Assembly (NCBI RefSeq): GCF_900114455.1 | Contig: NZ_FOTC01000001.1 | Location: 521,058-585,057 of the forward strand | Reading direction: 5' to 3' | Origin: Halogranum rubrum | Lineage (GTDB): Archaea; Halobacteriota; Halobacteria; Halobacteriales; Haloferacaceae | DNA length: 64,000 bases | Part shown: piece by piece, positions 1-9,171 of the stretch | How the letters are laid out: the number at the start of each line of letters is the position of its first letter | Numbering within the stretch: position 1 is the first letter of the stretch | The notes under the pieces: generated by a model | Seen by the model: only the letters and a program-made list of their open reading frames with translations | Databases searched by the model: none | What the model was told of the DNA's origin: nothing | Made by a program: the position numbers and the translations under genes

Positions 1-1
1 G

Positions 2-1003
2 GAGTACCACGAGTACCAGTCACCAGCCACCGAGGGGATGTACCCCGCCGCGTTCGACACGTACGAAGACGTGCGGGCGACAGTCGCCGACTTCCTCGGT
101 GCCGACACGGACGAAATCGCCCTCACCCAGAGTACGAACGACGGCATCAATCGCATCGCCTGTGCACTCGAGTGGGAACCCGGCGACGTCGTCGTGCGGA
201 CGGACCTCGAACATCCGGCAGGCATCCTCCCGTGGAAACGACTGGAGCGAACGCGGGGCATCGACATTCGCGTCGTCGAGAGCACGGACGGACGACTCGA
301 TATCGACGCCTATCGTGACGCCGTCGAGGATGCGAAACTCGTCTGTTTCAGTTCGCTCACGTGGAACTACGGGACGCGACTCCCGGTCGAAAAACTGGTC
401 AACATCGCGCACGATGCCGGCGCGTTCGTCCTCGTCGACGCCGTCCAGAGCGTCGGGCAAACGCCCGTCGACGTCCACGAGTGGGGTGCCGACGCCGTCG
501 CCGCCGCCGGCCACAAGTGGCTACTCGGCACCTGGGGCGCGGGCTATCTCTACGTCGACGCCGAGGCCGCCGAAAAACTGCATCCCGGACCGATTGGATA
601 TCGCGGCGTCGTCACTCCCACCGACGACGAGTACGAGTTGAAGACCGGTGCGGCCCGACTAGAGGTGGGCACGACGAACCCCGCGCCGTACGTGGCCCTC
701 CAGGAGGCCATCGAGATGATGGACGAGATGGGTGTCGACGCCGTCGAATCACGGATTCACGACCTCGCGACGAAACTGCGCGACGGGGTGCCCGACGAAC
801 ACGTGGTGAGCCCGGCGACGCCCGAATCGGGGTTGGTGACAATCGACGTTGCCGACCCAGAGCGGACAGTAGAGCGACTGAACGACCAGGGAATCGTGAT
901 TCGCTCACTCCCGTATCCGGGCCTCGTTCGTGTCTCTGTGCACGTGTTCAACACCGAGGCGGATGTCGAGTCGGTGCTCGACGCGTTAGAGGGAGAGTAC
1001 TGA
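2..1003 (+). CDS. Aminotransferase class V (SufS/cysteine desulfurase-like), 5' truncated by window edge
   Basis: PLP-dependent fold-type I enzyme. The reading frame is open from the first bases of the window, before the first internal ATG at 38, so the true start lies upstream and I treat the gene as partial. The motif AAGHKW at about 506-523 carries the expected Schiff-base lysine (codon 515-517). FVLVDAVQSVGQ just before it supplies the Asp that contacts the PLP nitrogen, and TQSTNDGINRIA near the N-terminus is the phosphate-binding region. The C-terminal small domain ends with a typical IRxLPYPGLVRVSVHVFNTEADV stretch. The family includes cysteine desulfurases, kynureninase-like and isopenicillin-epimerase-like enzymes. 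The sequence seen does not decide the substrate, and no Fe-S assembly partner follows. Confidence 0.9.
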   Translation, partial: EYHEYQSPATEGMYPAAFDTYEDVRATVADFLGADTDEIALTQSTNDGINRIACALEWEPGDVVVRTDLEHPAGILPWKRLERTRGIDIRVVESTDGRLDIDAYRDAVEDAKLVCFSSLTWNYGTRLPVEKLVNIAHDAGAFVLVDAVQSVGQTPVDVHEWGADAVAAAGHKWLLGTWGAGYLYVDAEAAEKLHPGPIGYRGVVTPTDDEYELKTGAARLEVGTTNPAPYVALQEAIEMMDEMGVDAVESRIHDLATKLRDGVPDEHVVSPATPESGLVTIDVADPERTVERLNDQGIVIRSLPYPGLVRVSVHVFNTEADVESVLDALEGEY

Positions 1004-1084
1004 ACGGAGGCTGAACCTGCCTGGTGTGATTGGGAGTTACCTAGTAGTGACGAAGAACGCACACACTACTGTTAGGCCAAGTAT

Positions 1085-1109
1085 ATTACACTCGGAAATG
1101 TAGTGTAAT
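1085..1109. repeat. Inverted repeat in AT-rich intergenic DNA
   Basis: Perfect 8-base arms ATTACACT (1085-1092) and AGTGTAAT (1102-1109) are separated by 9 bases. They sit in AT-rich DNA about 80 bases before the next small gene, and the left arm overlaps a TATA-like stretch (AGTATATTAC). This could be an operator or the end of the previous transcript. The sequence alone does not decide. Confidence 0.45.
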
Positions 1110-1186
1110 TCAGTGGGTAGACTGATGATAGAATTAGAGTTCGTGGTTCCCTCCAACGTGGCTGATATCGCAGCAGGAGTGACCAT

Positions 1187-1390
1187 ATGAACCCCGACAG
1201 AGCGAAAATAACGGCAGCTACAGAGTGGCCTCAGTTCACGGTTAAGTGTGCGCTCGGTAGTCACATCCACGGAATCGATGCTGTGTTTGACCCTGACGAA
1301 GTGATTTTGTTCGACCCGACGCAGAAAGGTGGTTCTGCGTGGATCTCCGCAAAGAGCGGCTCGTACGTCCCAACCGATGAGACGTGTTGA
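1187..1390 (+). CDS. Small hypothetical protein, 67 aa
   Basis: Not recognised. The ATG at 1187 is preceded by GGAGTGA at a Shine-Dalgarno-like distance, which supports this start. The protein has no membrane segment or signal peptide. It is mixed alpha/beta-like, with single Cys residues near the middle and the C-terminus (VKCALG, DETC) that do not form a zinc motif. The central segment FDPDEVILFDPTQKGGSAWI looks like beta strands. Small proteins of this kind are common beside accessory genes in haloarchaea. It stands alone between an aminotransferase and a convergent cytosine deaminase. Confidence 0.5.
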   Translation: MNPDRAKITAATEWPQFTVKCALGSHIHGIDAVFDPDEVILFDPTQKGGSAWISAKSGSYVPTDETC

Positions 1391-1464
1391 TCACTCTTTG
1401 TGTCACTGCCTACTGTCCGAGGAGCCACGACCCGATTTATAAAGATCTGTAGACCTATATCGCG

Positions 1465-2751
1465 TTATCGACGAGTGTATGTCACTTCTCGTTCGTCACT
1501 ACCCGCGTACACAGTTGTCTCCGCAGGTGTCGTTCGTGCGATTTCGACACCACGACGAATCACACGGACTCTCGGTGCACGCATGCGCAGTGCATTGAAC
1601 GGATCGTGTGCATCGAAAACGACAAGCGAGCCTTCAGCACCAGGTTCGATGCCATAGTTCTGTGCGCCGAACACAGTCGCGTTCGCCGTCGTCAACATCT
1701 CCCACAGTGGTTCGACGTCATCCCGACCGCTCATGTGAGCGTAGTGAAGCAACACAAAGGCTGCATCCAGTGGATCGCCAACCCCATAGTGATACCACGG
1801 ATCCATCACTGAATCATGGCCGAGTCCGACCGAAACACCCGCTTCACGCAACTGATCGATACGCGTGTGCCCACGCCGTTTCGGATAGTCATCGTAGCGG
1901 CCCTGCAGGACAGCATTATCTGGCGGGTTCGTCACGACGCTGACGCCGCTTTTCGCGAGGAGCGAAATAAGCTTCTGCGCATAGGCGTTCGAATACGAAT
2001 GCATCGCTGTCGTATGACTTGCTGTCGTTTTGGCGCCGATCCCCCGTTTGAGCGCTTCACTGGCTAACACCTCCGTGAATCTCGATTGTGGGTCGTCAGT
2101 CTCATCGATATGCAAATCGAGTGGAAGTCCATGCCTTTCAGCCAAATCGACGGCTGTGTGGACGTCTTTGACCCCATCCTCGCGCGTATGCTCGTTGTGA
2201 GGAATGCCACCAATAACGTCGACGCCCATCTCAACTGCATCAACGAGCAAATCCTCGTGAGAGTCGGCTGTGAAAATGCCATCCTGTGGGAATGCGACGA
2301 CTTGGAGATCAACAACGTCCGAGATCTCCTCACGGAGTTCCACTAACGCCTCGACACCCGTTAGAGACGTCTCAGTTGTATCGGCATGCGTCCGGACACG
2401 AGTGACGCCATGACTGACCAACCACTCGAGTGTTTTGCGGGCCCGCTGTTTGACGTCTGACTTTGTGAGTGAATTTTTTCGGGCGGCCCACGTCTCGATT
2501 CCTTCCGCAAGCGTCCCCGAGCGATTCCACGTTGGTTCACCAGCCGTCAATGTCGCATCGAGGTGGATATGCGGCTCAATGAGCGGCGGCGTGACCAACC
2601 GACCTGCAGCGTCGAAGCGCTGTGACGCGTCAAATGCGTCCCAATCAGCTGTCGTGGCTGCTTGTACCCGCTCGATCGATCCATCTGTGATGACTATGTC
2701 GACAGAAGACTCATCCAGCAGCGTCGCATCGCGGACCAGAAATCGTGACAT
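1465..2751 (-). CDS. codA: Cytosine deaminase (amidohydrolase family)
   Basis: Hydrolyses cytosine to uracil and ammonia in the cytoplasm. At 428 residues it matches the length of the E. coli enzyme. The metal and catalytic residues fall at the same numbers as in E. coli CodA: H61 and H63 (EPHIHLDA), H214 and E217 (LHIDE), H246 (ASHTTAM) and D313 (GHDSVMDPW). This fixes the family with high confidence, although related pterin or isocytosine deaminases share the scaffold. It is transcribed divergently from a cytosine/purine permease across about 95 bases, an arrangement that implies uptake followed by deamination for nitrogen or pyrimidine salvage. Codon use is less GC3-biased than in the right half of the window. 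Confidence 0.92.
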   Translation of the reverse strand: MSRFLVRDATLLDESSVDIVITDGSIERVQAATTADWDAFDASQRFDAAGRLVTPPLIEPHIHLDATLTAGEPTWNRSGTLAEGIETWAARKNSLTKSDVKQRARKTLEWLVSHGVTRVRTHADTTETSLTGVEALVELREEISDVVDLQVVAFPQDGIFTADSHEDLLVDAVEMGVDVIGGIPHNEHTREDGVKDVHTAVDLAERHGLPLDLHIDETDDPQSRFTEVLASEALKRGIGAKTTASHTTAMHSYSNAYAQKLISLLAKSGVSVVTNPPDNAVLQGRYDDYPKRRGHTRIDQLREAGVSVGLGHDSVMDPWYHYGVGDPLDAAFVLLHYAHMSGRDDVEPLWEMLTTANATVFGAQNYGIEPGAEGSLVVFDAHDPFNALRMRAPRVRVIRRGVEIARTTPAETTVYAGSDEREVTYTRR

Positions 2752-2846
2752 GTACTGTCGTTCTTCCAGTGTGTGTATATCTCTATTGACAAACTAAATA
2801 CAACTTCATAAAGATTCAACAGCCATGTCACAAGTTACCAACGGGT

Positions 2847-4274
2847 ATGGCAACACCGAAACCATCGCAGACGCAGGCAGATGAAACGCGATCTACCCTT
2901 CTCAGACGACTTATCTTTGGGCACGAAAATCTCCCCGATCCCGATTGGCCGGTTGATCACGTTCCCCGAGACGAACGCAAGAACTTACTGAGCATCTCGG
3001 CTGTTCTCCTCGGATTCGTGTTCTTCGCAGGGACGCTTTGGGCAGGCGCCGATGTTGGTGCCGCCCTCGGGTTTGCACAGACGTTGACCGTCATGGGCGT
3101 TGGCTATGCAATTTTGGGAATCTATGTCGCTGTGCTCTGTTTGATTGCGGCCCGTTCGGGGTTGACGACTGTATTGCTCTCGCGCTATACGTTCGGGCGC
3201 GTCGGCGCAAAGTGGGCTGACTTGCTGTTGGGTGGAACCCAAGTCGGGTGGTTCGGGGTGACCATCCCACTGATTGCAGTTCCGACGGCGAAATATCTCG
3301 GCATCAATACACCGACCTGGGTTGGGGCGCTTATCATCATCTGGGGGCTGTTGCACCTTGCGACGGCGTACGTTGGCTACGATGGCATGGAAAAACTGTC
3401 TCTCGTGGCTGTGCCAGCGCTTGTGGTCATTGGGACGCTGTCGATCGTCATTGCGCTTCAAGACGTCGGGGGCATCTCAGGACTGTTTGCACAAGCGGGA
3501 GCTGCAGAATCGACGATGACCTTCGGCGCTGCAGTCACGATCGTTGTTGGGACGTTCATCAGTGGCGGGACACAGGCACCGAACTGGGCTCGGTTCGCAC
3601 AGAACCACCGCGTGGGGTTTTGGGCCGGCCTGGTCGCGTTCCTTCTCGGGAACGGGTTTTTGTTTCTCAGTGGAACAGTCGGTGGCGTCGCATACAACGT
3701 TACTCCCCAAGGCGATCTCTTCGAAGTACTTGCTGCACAAGGACTCGCTACCGTTGGTCTTATCGCACTGATTTTCAACATCTGGACGACGAACGACAAC
3801 GCCGCCTATGCATTTGGTGTCGCCGGGAGCGAGGCCTTCGACTTCGACCGGAAACGTCCGTTCGTTCTCATTGGTGGGTTCATCGGCATCGGTCTCGCAC
3901 TGGCCGGCGCTGATGGCTTGCTTATCCCGTGGCTGTCGACGCTTGGCCTCTACATTCCCCCGCTCGGTGGTGTCATCATCGCCGACTTCCTCGTCAGGTG
4001 GCGACTGCAGGTCCCGATTATGGACCACATCGAGTTCACTACCCTTCGTGTGGTTCCCGTTGGGGCGTATCTCCTCGGCTGTGGGGCGGCTGTCCTTACA
4101 GCTGGGTCGGTTATTCCGGGGGTCGCTGCGCCACAACTGCTCCCCGGGATTCCGTCACTGAATGGGATTCTGGTTGCGATGGCTGCACTTGTCGTTGGGC
4201 ACTATGCGCTTGAGGCAACGGGGATTGCGCCAACACATTCAATTTCGCAGAATCCTCAGCTCACTCATCGATAG
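2847..4274 (+). CDS. codB: NCS1-family cytosine/purine permease
   Basis: Integral membrane transporter of 475 residues with about 12 hydrophobic segments, predicted to import cytosine or a related nucleobase by cation symport. The N-terminus has the family-typical DWPVDHVPRDERKNLLS stretch before the first membrane helix. The glycine-rich GFAQTLTVMGVGYAILG helix and NIWTTNDNAAYAFG also match NCS1 transporters. It is divergent from the cytosine deaminase. The spacer holds AT-rich promoter-like sequence (CTAAATACAACTTCATAAAG) some 30-60 bases upstream. Exact substrate is inferred from the codA neighbour; allantoin or purines are alternatives. Confidence 0.88.
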   Translation: MATPKPSQTQADETRSTLLRRLIFGHENLPDPDWPVDHVPRDERKNLLSISAVLLGFVFFAGTLWAGADVGAALGFAQTLTVMGVGYAILGIYVAVLCLIAARSGLTTVLLSRYTFGRVGAKWADLLLGGTQVGWFGVTIPLIAVPTAKYLGINTPTWVGALIIIWGLLHLATAYVGYDGMEKLSLVAVPALVVIGTLSIVIALQDVGGISGLFAQAGAAESTMTFGAAVTIVVGTFISGGTQAPNWARFAQNHRVGFWAGLVAFLLGNGFLFLSGTVGGVAYNVTPQGDLFEVLAAQGLATVGLIALIFNIWTTNDNAAYAFGVAGSEAFDFDRKRPFVLIGGFIGIGLALAGADGLLIPWLSTLGLYIPPLGGVIIADFLVRWRLQVPIMDHIEFTTLRVVPVGAYLLGCGAAVLTAGSVIPGVAAPQLLPGIPSLNGILVAMAALVVGHYALEATGIAPTHSISQNPQLTHR

Positions 4275-4452
4275 CCAGTTTTGCGATTGGTGTCTCTTTC
4301 ACAAACACTCGATTGTCGTTCCTGTGTTTTCCCTGCGTCTCGTAGCCATATCCACATCGGTATTCTCGACATGCTCGTGCTCGGTCGGCTGTGAGAGTGG
4401 CTTCCGGCCGAAAGGAGGGTTGCAAAGACAAAACTAACGTGAGCCAACTGAT

Positions 4453-7400
4453 TCAAAAGGCAAATTCGAAGCGCGCACCGCCTGTCGAACTTGCCGTCAC
4501 TTCGATATCCCACCCGTGTGCACGAACAATCGCAGCAACGATTGAGAGCCCGAACCCGGTTCCAGAGCCATACGACACACCGGACTCGAGCACCTCAGAA
4601 CGCCGTTCGGGTGGAATCCCTGGCCCGTCGTCTTCGACGTAGAACCCACCCTCCGCAAGTGGCCCAACGCCAATCGTCACGTCGTCACCACCGTGTTCGA
4701 TTGCATTCCGAAAGAGATTCTCAAAGAGTTGGATTACGCGACTTCGATCCCCTTTGACAACGGGTACTCCATCGTGTACCTCGAGTGTTGCCTCATCGGT
4801 TTCTACGAACCCCCACGCGTCGCTCACAGCGTCTGCAACATCGAACTCGAGTGCGTCTTCGATTGCGGCCTCTCCGCGGGCTAGCGTCAAGAGATTCGAG
4901 ATGAGCTGCTCGATTCGGTCGTGCGCTGCAGAGACCTTCTCGAAATGCTCGGGACTTTGCGATTCTTTCGCGGCGTCGAGATACCCGATGGCGACGGCCA
5001 ATGGATTCCGCAAATCATGGGCGACGACATCGGTGAACTCACTGAGCCGGTTGTTCTGCTCTTGCAGTGTTGCTTCGCGTTTCGCTCGGATCATTGCAAC
5101 CTCCACTGAGGCGCCGAGAATTCGGAAGAGGTCAATCTCGCGCTCTGAGAACTCTTCGATTCCTGTTGAGCCGGTCGCCAAGAGTCCATGTCGTCCGAGT
5201 GGAACGATTATCTCGCTTCGAATCTGTGTGTCCGGGTTGAACCGGCCTTCGTGGACCGAGACATCGTCATACACCTGCAGTGCCCCGTGTTCAAAGGCCT
5301 CCCAGGCAAGCCCATCGCCGGATGTGAGTGTCGGTGTGACACCAAACAGTTCAGTCGCTCGCTTTGTTTCCGCAATCGGTACTAAACTGTCTGTCTCTTT
5401 CGCGTAGCGCCAGACACTCGTCACCTCCAATCCAAGCACCTGTGCGGCAGCGTCGACTGCGATTTCACCGATTGCTTCAATCGACGACGCGGCCGTGAGT
5501 CGCTGGGCAATCTCTTGGAGTGCACGCAGTTGCCGTTCGTGTTCTTTCTGTTCTGTGATGTCGTCCATCACCGCGAGGATACTCGTGACTGCACCCTCTG
5601 AATCGCGAACCGGTGCCGTCGAGAGCAGGAGGTCCAGTACGGTTCCGTCTTTGGTCTGGCGTGTGACCTCCTTCCCGTGAATTGCCTCACCGGCGAGTGC
5701 TTGCTCCCGGTGCGCTTTATAATCGGAGTGATTCTCTGCCGGGACGAACGGTGCAAACTCCCCGACGATTTCCTCACGATTCCACCCAAACATCTCCTCT
5801 GCTCCACGGTTCCAGCGACTGACGACGCCCTCAGCGGTGACTTCCATGATTGTGAGCGGTGCAGCCTCGATGAGCGATTCGAGACGTGTGTTGGTCGCTT
5901 CGAGCTGCCGGCGGTTTCGCGACCGTGCCAGCTCAGCGGCAACAAGTTCACCCAACAGTCTGAGGAACGTCGTCGATGACTCCGTGAACTCCTGTGGTTG
6001 TGCCTTTTGACCCGAGAAATGAAGTGCCCCGAAGCGCTCGCCGTCGACTGTCAGTGGAATACCGAAGTACGACTCGAGTCCCAACTCACGAGATACCGAA
6101 TGCGGTTCGTTTTCTGTATCGACGGCGTCAACAACCGAGCAAACCCGTTCTTGTTCGAAAACTTCAGCACAGTATGTTTCTGCGAGGTCAGCGACATCAC
6201 TGACGTCGATGTCCACCCCGGGTGCATGTACTGCTTCGACGTGATACTCGTCGTCTGTGACTGCGGTGACGACGCCCATCTCTAAGTCGAGCGTTTCACA
6301 TCCTACCTCAAGCAGACAACCGAGCCGTGCTACTGTGGTGAGGTCTGTGTCTGCCATCACCTCCTGCAGTGAACGGAGCGCGTCGCGCTCAGTTTCTAAC
6401 TGCCGTTGTGCTTCGCTCTGTTCGGTAACGTCACGGGCGACAACCAACACCTCGTTGTGTCTCCCAGTACACGGCGTTAATCGGACGTCGAAACTGCGAA
6501 TACCGAACGCAGTGGTGAGTTCGAGTTGTAAATCTGAGTCGTACAGTCCTGAAACACCACCGTCACCATGAGCCTGGCTGAACGCATCGGCGACAGCCTC
6601 ACTGAACGCGTCGGCCGCATCGTCGGTGACCTGGTTGCCGATGAGCGTCGAGAGCTGTTCACCAACCAATGCAGTCGTCGATGGATACCCCGAGACACGC
6701 GCTGCTGCTGGATTTGCGAACTGTATCTCGAACGTCTCGTCGATGATGAAGACGACATCATGGACATTTTCAAGGATTGTTGCACTTCGCTCAAGTCGCT
6801 GTCTCTGTTCGTGCACCTCGGTTACTTCACGGGAGAAAACAGAGAGTCCAGTCTCGTCCGGGAACACACGTGTCTCTACCCAGTAGTCGAAGGGAGCCCC
6901 GATGTACGAGTTGAATGATGTCGGTTCACCACATTCCATCGCCTGTCGATACGTCCTCTCGAGGTCGGTTCCGAGAAGCGAGGGAAAGACGTCCCACACA
7001 ACGTTCCCAATGAGTTGTGATCGTTCGTATCCGACTCGATTCGCCATCGTCTCGTTGACGTACTCGATACGCCAGTCAGTGTCGACGGTGTACACGCCAT
7101 CAGTGGTTCGTTCGAGCGTTCGCTCAAGGCGAGTCGCAGCCTTGTCGGCACGATCTCTCTCACGTGCTGTGGCAACTAACGTCTGGATGCGTGTCGAAAC
7201 CCGCTTGAAAGGCTTGTGTGGCGTGTGAAGTAAGATGTAGTCGGTGAACTCGCCGGTCGGAAGGGTAGTTGGGTCTCGCTGGTCATCAGAAACGAACAGA
7301 ACCGGCATGCGAGCCCCACGTTCGTGAGCCCGTATCCGAGATAATAACTCGTCTTCGTCCCCGTCGGGAGGGTCGGTCGCAGAGACAACACAATCGATTG

Positions 7401-7566
7401 AATGCTGTGTGAGTGACTGAACTGCAGACTCGATATCGAGTGCCGAGAGCAGTTGTGCGTCCGTCTTTGTCTGGAGGGCTTTTTGAACTAGCTCAGCGAA
7501 CTCTTTGTCGTCGCCAACGACGAGGACCGTGATCGACTGAGCGTCGCTTTCGTCGAGGTAGCTCAC
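4453..7566 (-). CDS. Multi-PAS/GAF sensor histidine kinase with degenerate N-terminal receiver
   Basis: A 1037-residue soluble signal transducer starting with GTG. Domains in order: a receiver-like domain (about 10-130), two PAS domains (about 150-265 and 270-385), GAF (about 395-555), PAS (about 560-675), GAF (about 685-830), then HisKA with the H-box VVAHDLRNPL and an HATPase domain with N box (FENLFRNAIEHGG), DDGPGIP and GTGFGLSI. It has no membrane helix, so the signal is probably cytoplasmic, such as redox, light or a small ligand. In the receiver the usual Asp after the third strand appears to be Ala (CVVSATDPP), so this domain may not accept phosphate. The dedicated output partner is not visible. 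It is convergent with codB. Confidence 0.9.
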   Translation of the reverse strand: MSYLDESDAQSITVLVVGDDKEFAELVQKALQTKTDAQLLSALDIESAVQSLTQHSIDCVVSATDPPDGDEDELLSRIRAHERGARMPVLFVSDDQRDPTTLPTGEFTDYILLHTPHKPFKRVSTRIQTLVATARERDRADKAATRLERTLERTTDGVYTVDTDWRIEYVNETMANRVGYERSQLIGNVVWDVFPSLLGTDLERTYRQAMECGEPTSFNSYIGAPFDYWVETRVFPDETGLSVFSREVTEVHEQRQRLERSATILENVHDVVFIIDETFEIQFANPAAARVSGYPSTTALVGEQLSTLIGNQVTDDAADAFSEAVADAFSQAHGDGGVSGLYDSDLQLELTTAFGIRSFDVRLTPCTGRHNEVLVVARDVTEQSEAQRQLETERDALRSLQEVMADTDLTTVARLGCLLEVGCETLDLEMGVVTAVTDDEYHVEAVHAPGVDIDVSDVADLAETYCAEVFEQERVCSVVDAVDTENEPHSVSRELGLESYFGIPLTVDGERFGALHFSGQKAQPQEFTESSTTFLRLLGELVAAELARSRNRRQLEATNTRLESLIEAAPLTIMEVTAEGVVSRWNRGAEEMFGWNREEIVGEFAPFVPAENHSDYKAHREQALAGEAIHGKEVTRQTKDGTVLDLLLSTAPVRDSEGAVTSILAVMDDITEQKEHERQLRALQEIAQRLTAASSIEAIGEIAVDAAAQVLGLEVTSVWRYAKETDSLVPIAETKRATELFGVTPTLTSGDGLAWEAFEHGALQVYDDVSVHEGRFNPDTQIRSEIIVPLGRHGLLATGSTGIEEFSEREIDLFRILGASVEVAMIRAKREATLQEQNNRLSEFTDVVAHDLRNPLAVAIGYLDAAKESQSPEHFEKVSAAHDRIEQLISNLLTLARGEAAIEDALEFDVADAVSDAWGFVETDEATLEVHDGVPVVKGDRSRVIQLFENLFRNAIEHGGDDVTIGVGPLAEGGFYVEDDGPGIPPERRSEVLESGVSYGSGTGFGLSIVAAIVRAHGWDIEVTASSTGGARFEFAF

Positions 7567-7899
7567 AGTATTCTCCTGTGTTATTCTTGAACATATAACT
7601 TTGTGAAATTTTATAGAGTGATGTTTGAACGGTCGTATCGGTGATCGTGGTACGTTAGAAATAGGGGGATACTTTGTGACGGTTTCACCACACGCGTCGG
7701 CGTTCCCACATCTGGGCTTCGACTGGTGGACTCCCTCTGAACACTAGTTTTTTCTCACCGGAATAAATTTTGATTCAAATTGATTCCACTCTCGTTGTTG
7801 CCATAGTCAGCCCTCTCGTCTCACTTTGTCTTCATGAAGTGTGTCATCTCGTCTGGAGCCCGTATCTATTTATAATTTCATTTAGACACGGTTCATGTC
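7567..7899. promoter_or_regulatory. AT-rich divergent intergenic region with TATA box for the HMG-CoA reductase gene
   Basis: 333 bases without a gene, between the divergent histidine kinase and HMG-CoA reductase genes. A strong TATA-like stretch (CTATTTATAATTTC) lies at about 7864-7880, 20-36 bases before the ATG at 7900, so that transcript should be nearly leaderless. The kinase side is AT rich near 7580-7620. No RNA gene or long repeat was seen. Confidence 0.6.
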
Positions 7900-9171
7900 A
7901 TGGATTCTCGTATTACAGACTTCTACAAGCAACCCCCAACAGAGCGTCTAGACACAATCGCAGAGCGTGCGGACCTCTCAGAAGAGGCTACATCAGCGCT
8001 CGAAGCTATCGGGCTCACAACGACGAACGCCGATAACGTCAGCGAGAACGTCATCGGAACAATCGAGTACCCACTGAGTGTCGCGACGAACTTCGTCATC
8101 GATGGTGCTGACAAACTCGTCCCCATGGCTATTGAAGAGACGAGTGTCGTCGCCGCGGCGTCCTATGGTGCACTGATGGCACGCGAGACTGGTGGCTTCG
8201 AAACCAATGTGTCAGGACCGATTATGATCTCACAGATACAGGCCACTAACGTCGCCGATCCGCATGCTGCCAAAGTGCGGATTCTAAACAAGCGGGACGA
8301 ACTCATTGCACTCGCAAACGAGCAAGACCCCGTACTCGTCGAGCACGGTGGTGGCTGTGAAGACATCGAGGTGCGCGTCATCGACACACCAACGGGACAG
8401 ATGGTCATCACACAACTCGTCGTCGACGTGCGGGATGCGATGGGTGGCAACGCCGTCAACACGATGGCAGAGGCACTCGCCCCAGAAATTGAACAACTCA
8501 CGGATGGTACCGTCTCCCTCCGGATTCTTTCGAATCTTGCCGACCGGCGACTCGCTCGCGCTCGATGTCGGCTCGATCCAACCGTGCTGGCCGCAGATGA
8601 AGACGACCTCGCTGGCTCCGAGGTTCGTGACCGCATCGTCGACGCATGGGCCTTTGCCGCCGGTGATCCCTATCGAGCGGCAACTCACAACAAAGGCATC
8701 ATGAACGGCATCGACGCTGTTGCGACTGCGACATTCAACGACTGGCGAGCAATCGAAGCCGGGGCTCATGCATACGCTGCCCAAGGCGGGTATGGCCCAC
8801 TCACCCACTACGAAGTGGACGACGAGGGATATCTCGCCTGTAGTATTGAAATCCCGATGCAAGTTGGTACCATCGGGGGTGCAACGTCGCTCCATCCGAC
8901 AGCACAGGCCTCAATGGAGCTGTTGGACGTCAATTCTGCAGACGAGCTCGCCGGCGTAATGGCTGCAGTCGGACTTGCCCAGAACTATGCCGGCCTTCGG
9001 GCGCTCGTCTCAGAAGGCATCCAGGCCGGGCACATGAGCCTGCATGCGAAAAACATCGCCATTCAAGCAGGCGTCCCCGAAGACCTCGTTGAGGAGGTTG
9101 CAGCACAGATGGTCGCTGAAGAAGCGATTCGCCAAGATCGAGCCGAAGCCATCGCCAATGAACTCCAATGA
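7900..9171 (+). CDS. mvaA: Class II (degradative-type) hydroxymethylglutaryl-CoA reductase
   Basis: Interconverts mevalonate and HMG-CoA with NAD(P). At 423 residues it has the class II length and lacks the class I N-terminal region. The catalytic set is present at nearly the numbering of the Pseudomonas mevalonii enzyme: Glu79/80 (AIEETSVVAAAS), Lys265 (THNKGIMNGI), Asp281 (NDWRAIEAGAH) and His382 (LHAKNIA). ENVIGT and DAMGGNAVNT are further family blocks. Haloarchaea normally use a class I enzyme for isoprenoid lipids, so this class II gene is probably an extra copy. Its stop overlaps the start of the AtuA-like gene (ATGA), which suggests a joint pathway, perhaps oxidation of mevalonate or a branched acid. 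Direction of reaction is inference; some class II enzymes are biosynthetic. Confidence 0.92.
   Translation: MDSRITDFYKQPPTERLDTIAERADLSEEATSALEAIGLTTTNADNVSENVIGTIEYPLSVATNFVIDGADKLVPMAIEETSVVAAASYGALMARETGGFETNVSGPIMISQIQATNVADPHAAKVRILNKRDELIALANEQDPVLVEHGGGCEDIEVRVIDTPTGQMVITQLVVDVRDAMGGNAVNTMAEALAPEIEQLTDGTVSLRILSNLADRRLARARCRLDPTVLAADEDDLAGSEVRDRIVDAWAFAAGDPYRAATHNKGIMNGIDAVATATFNDWRAIEAGAHAYAAQGGYGPLTHYEVDDEGYLACSIEIPMQVGTIGGATSLHPTAQASMELLDVNSADELAGVMAAVGLAQNYAGLRALVSEGIQAGHMSLHAKNIAIQAGVPEDLVEEVAAQMVAEEAIRQDRAEAIANELQ

Noticed and set aside
5677-6571. Plus-strand open frames across the histidine kinase
   Set aside because: Antisense of PAS and GAF domains with intact motifs on the minus strand.
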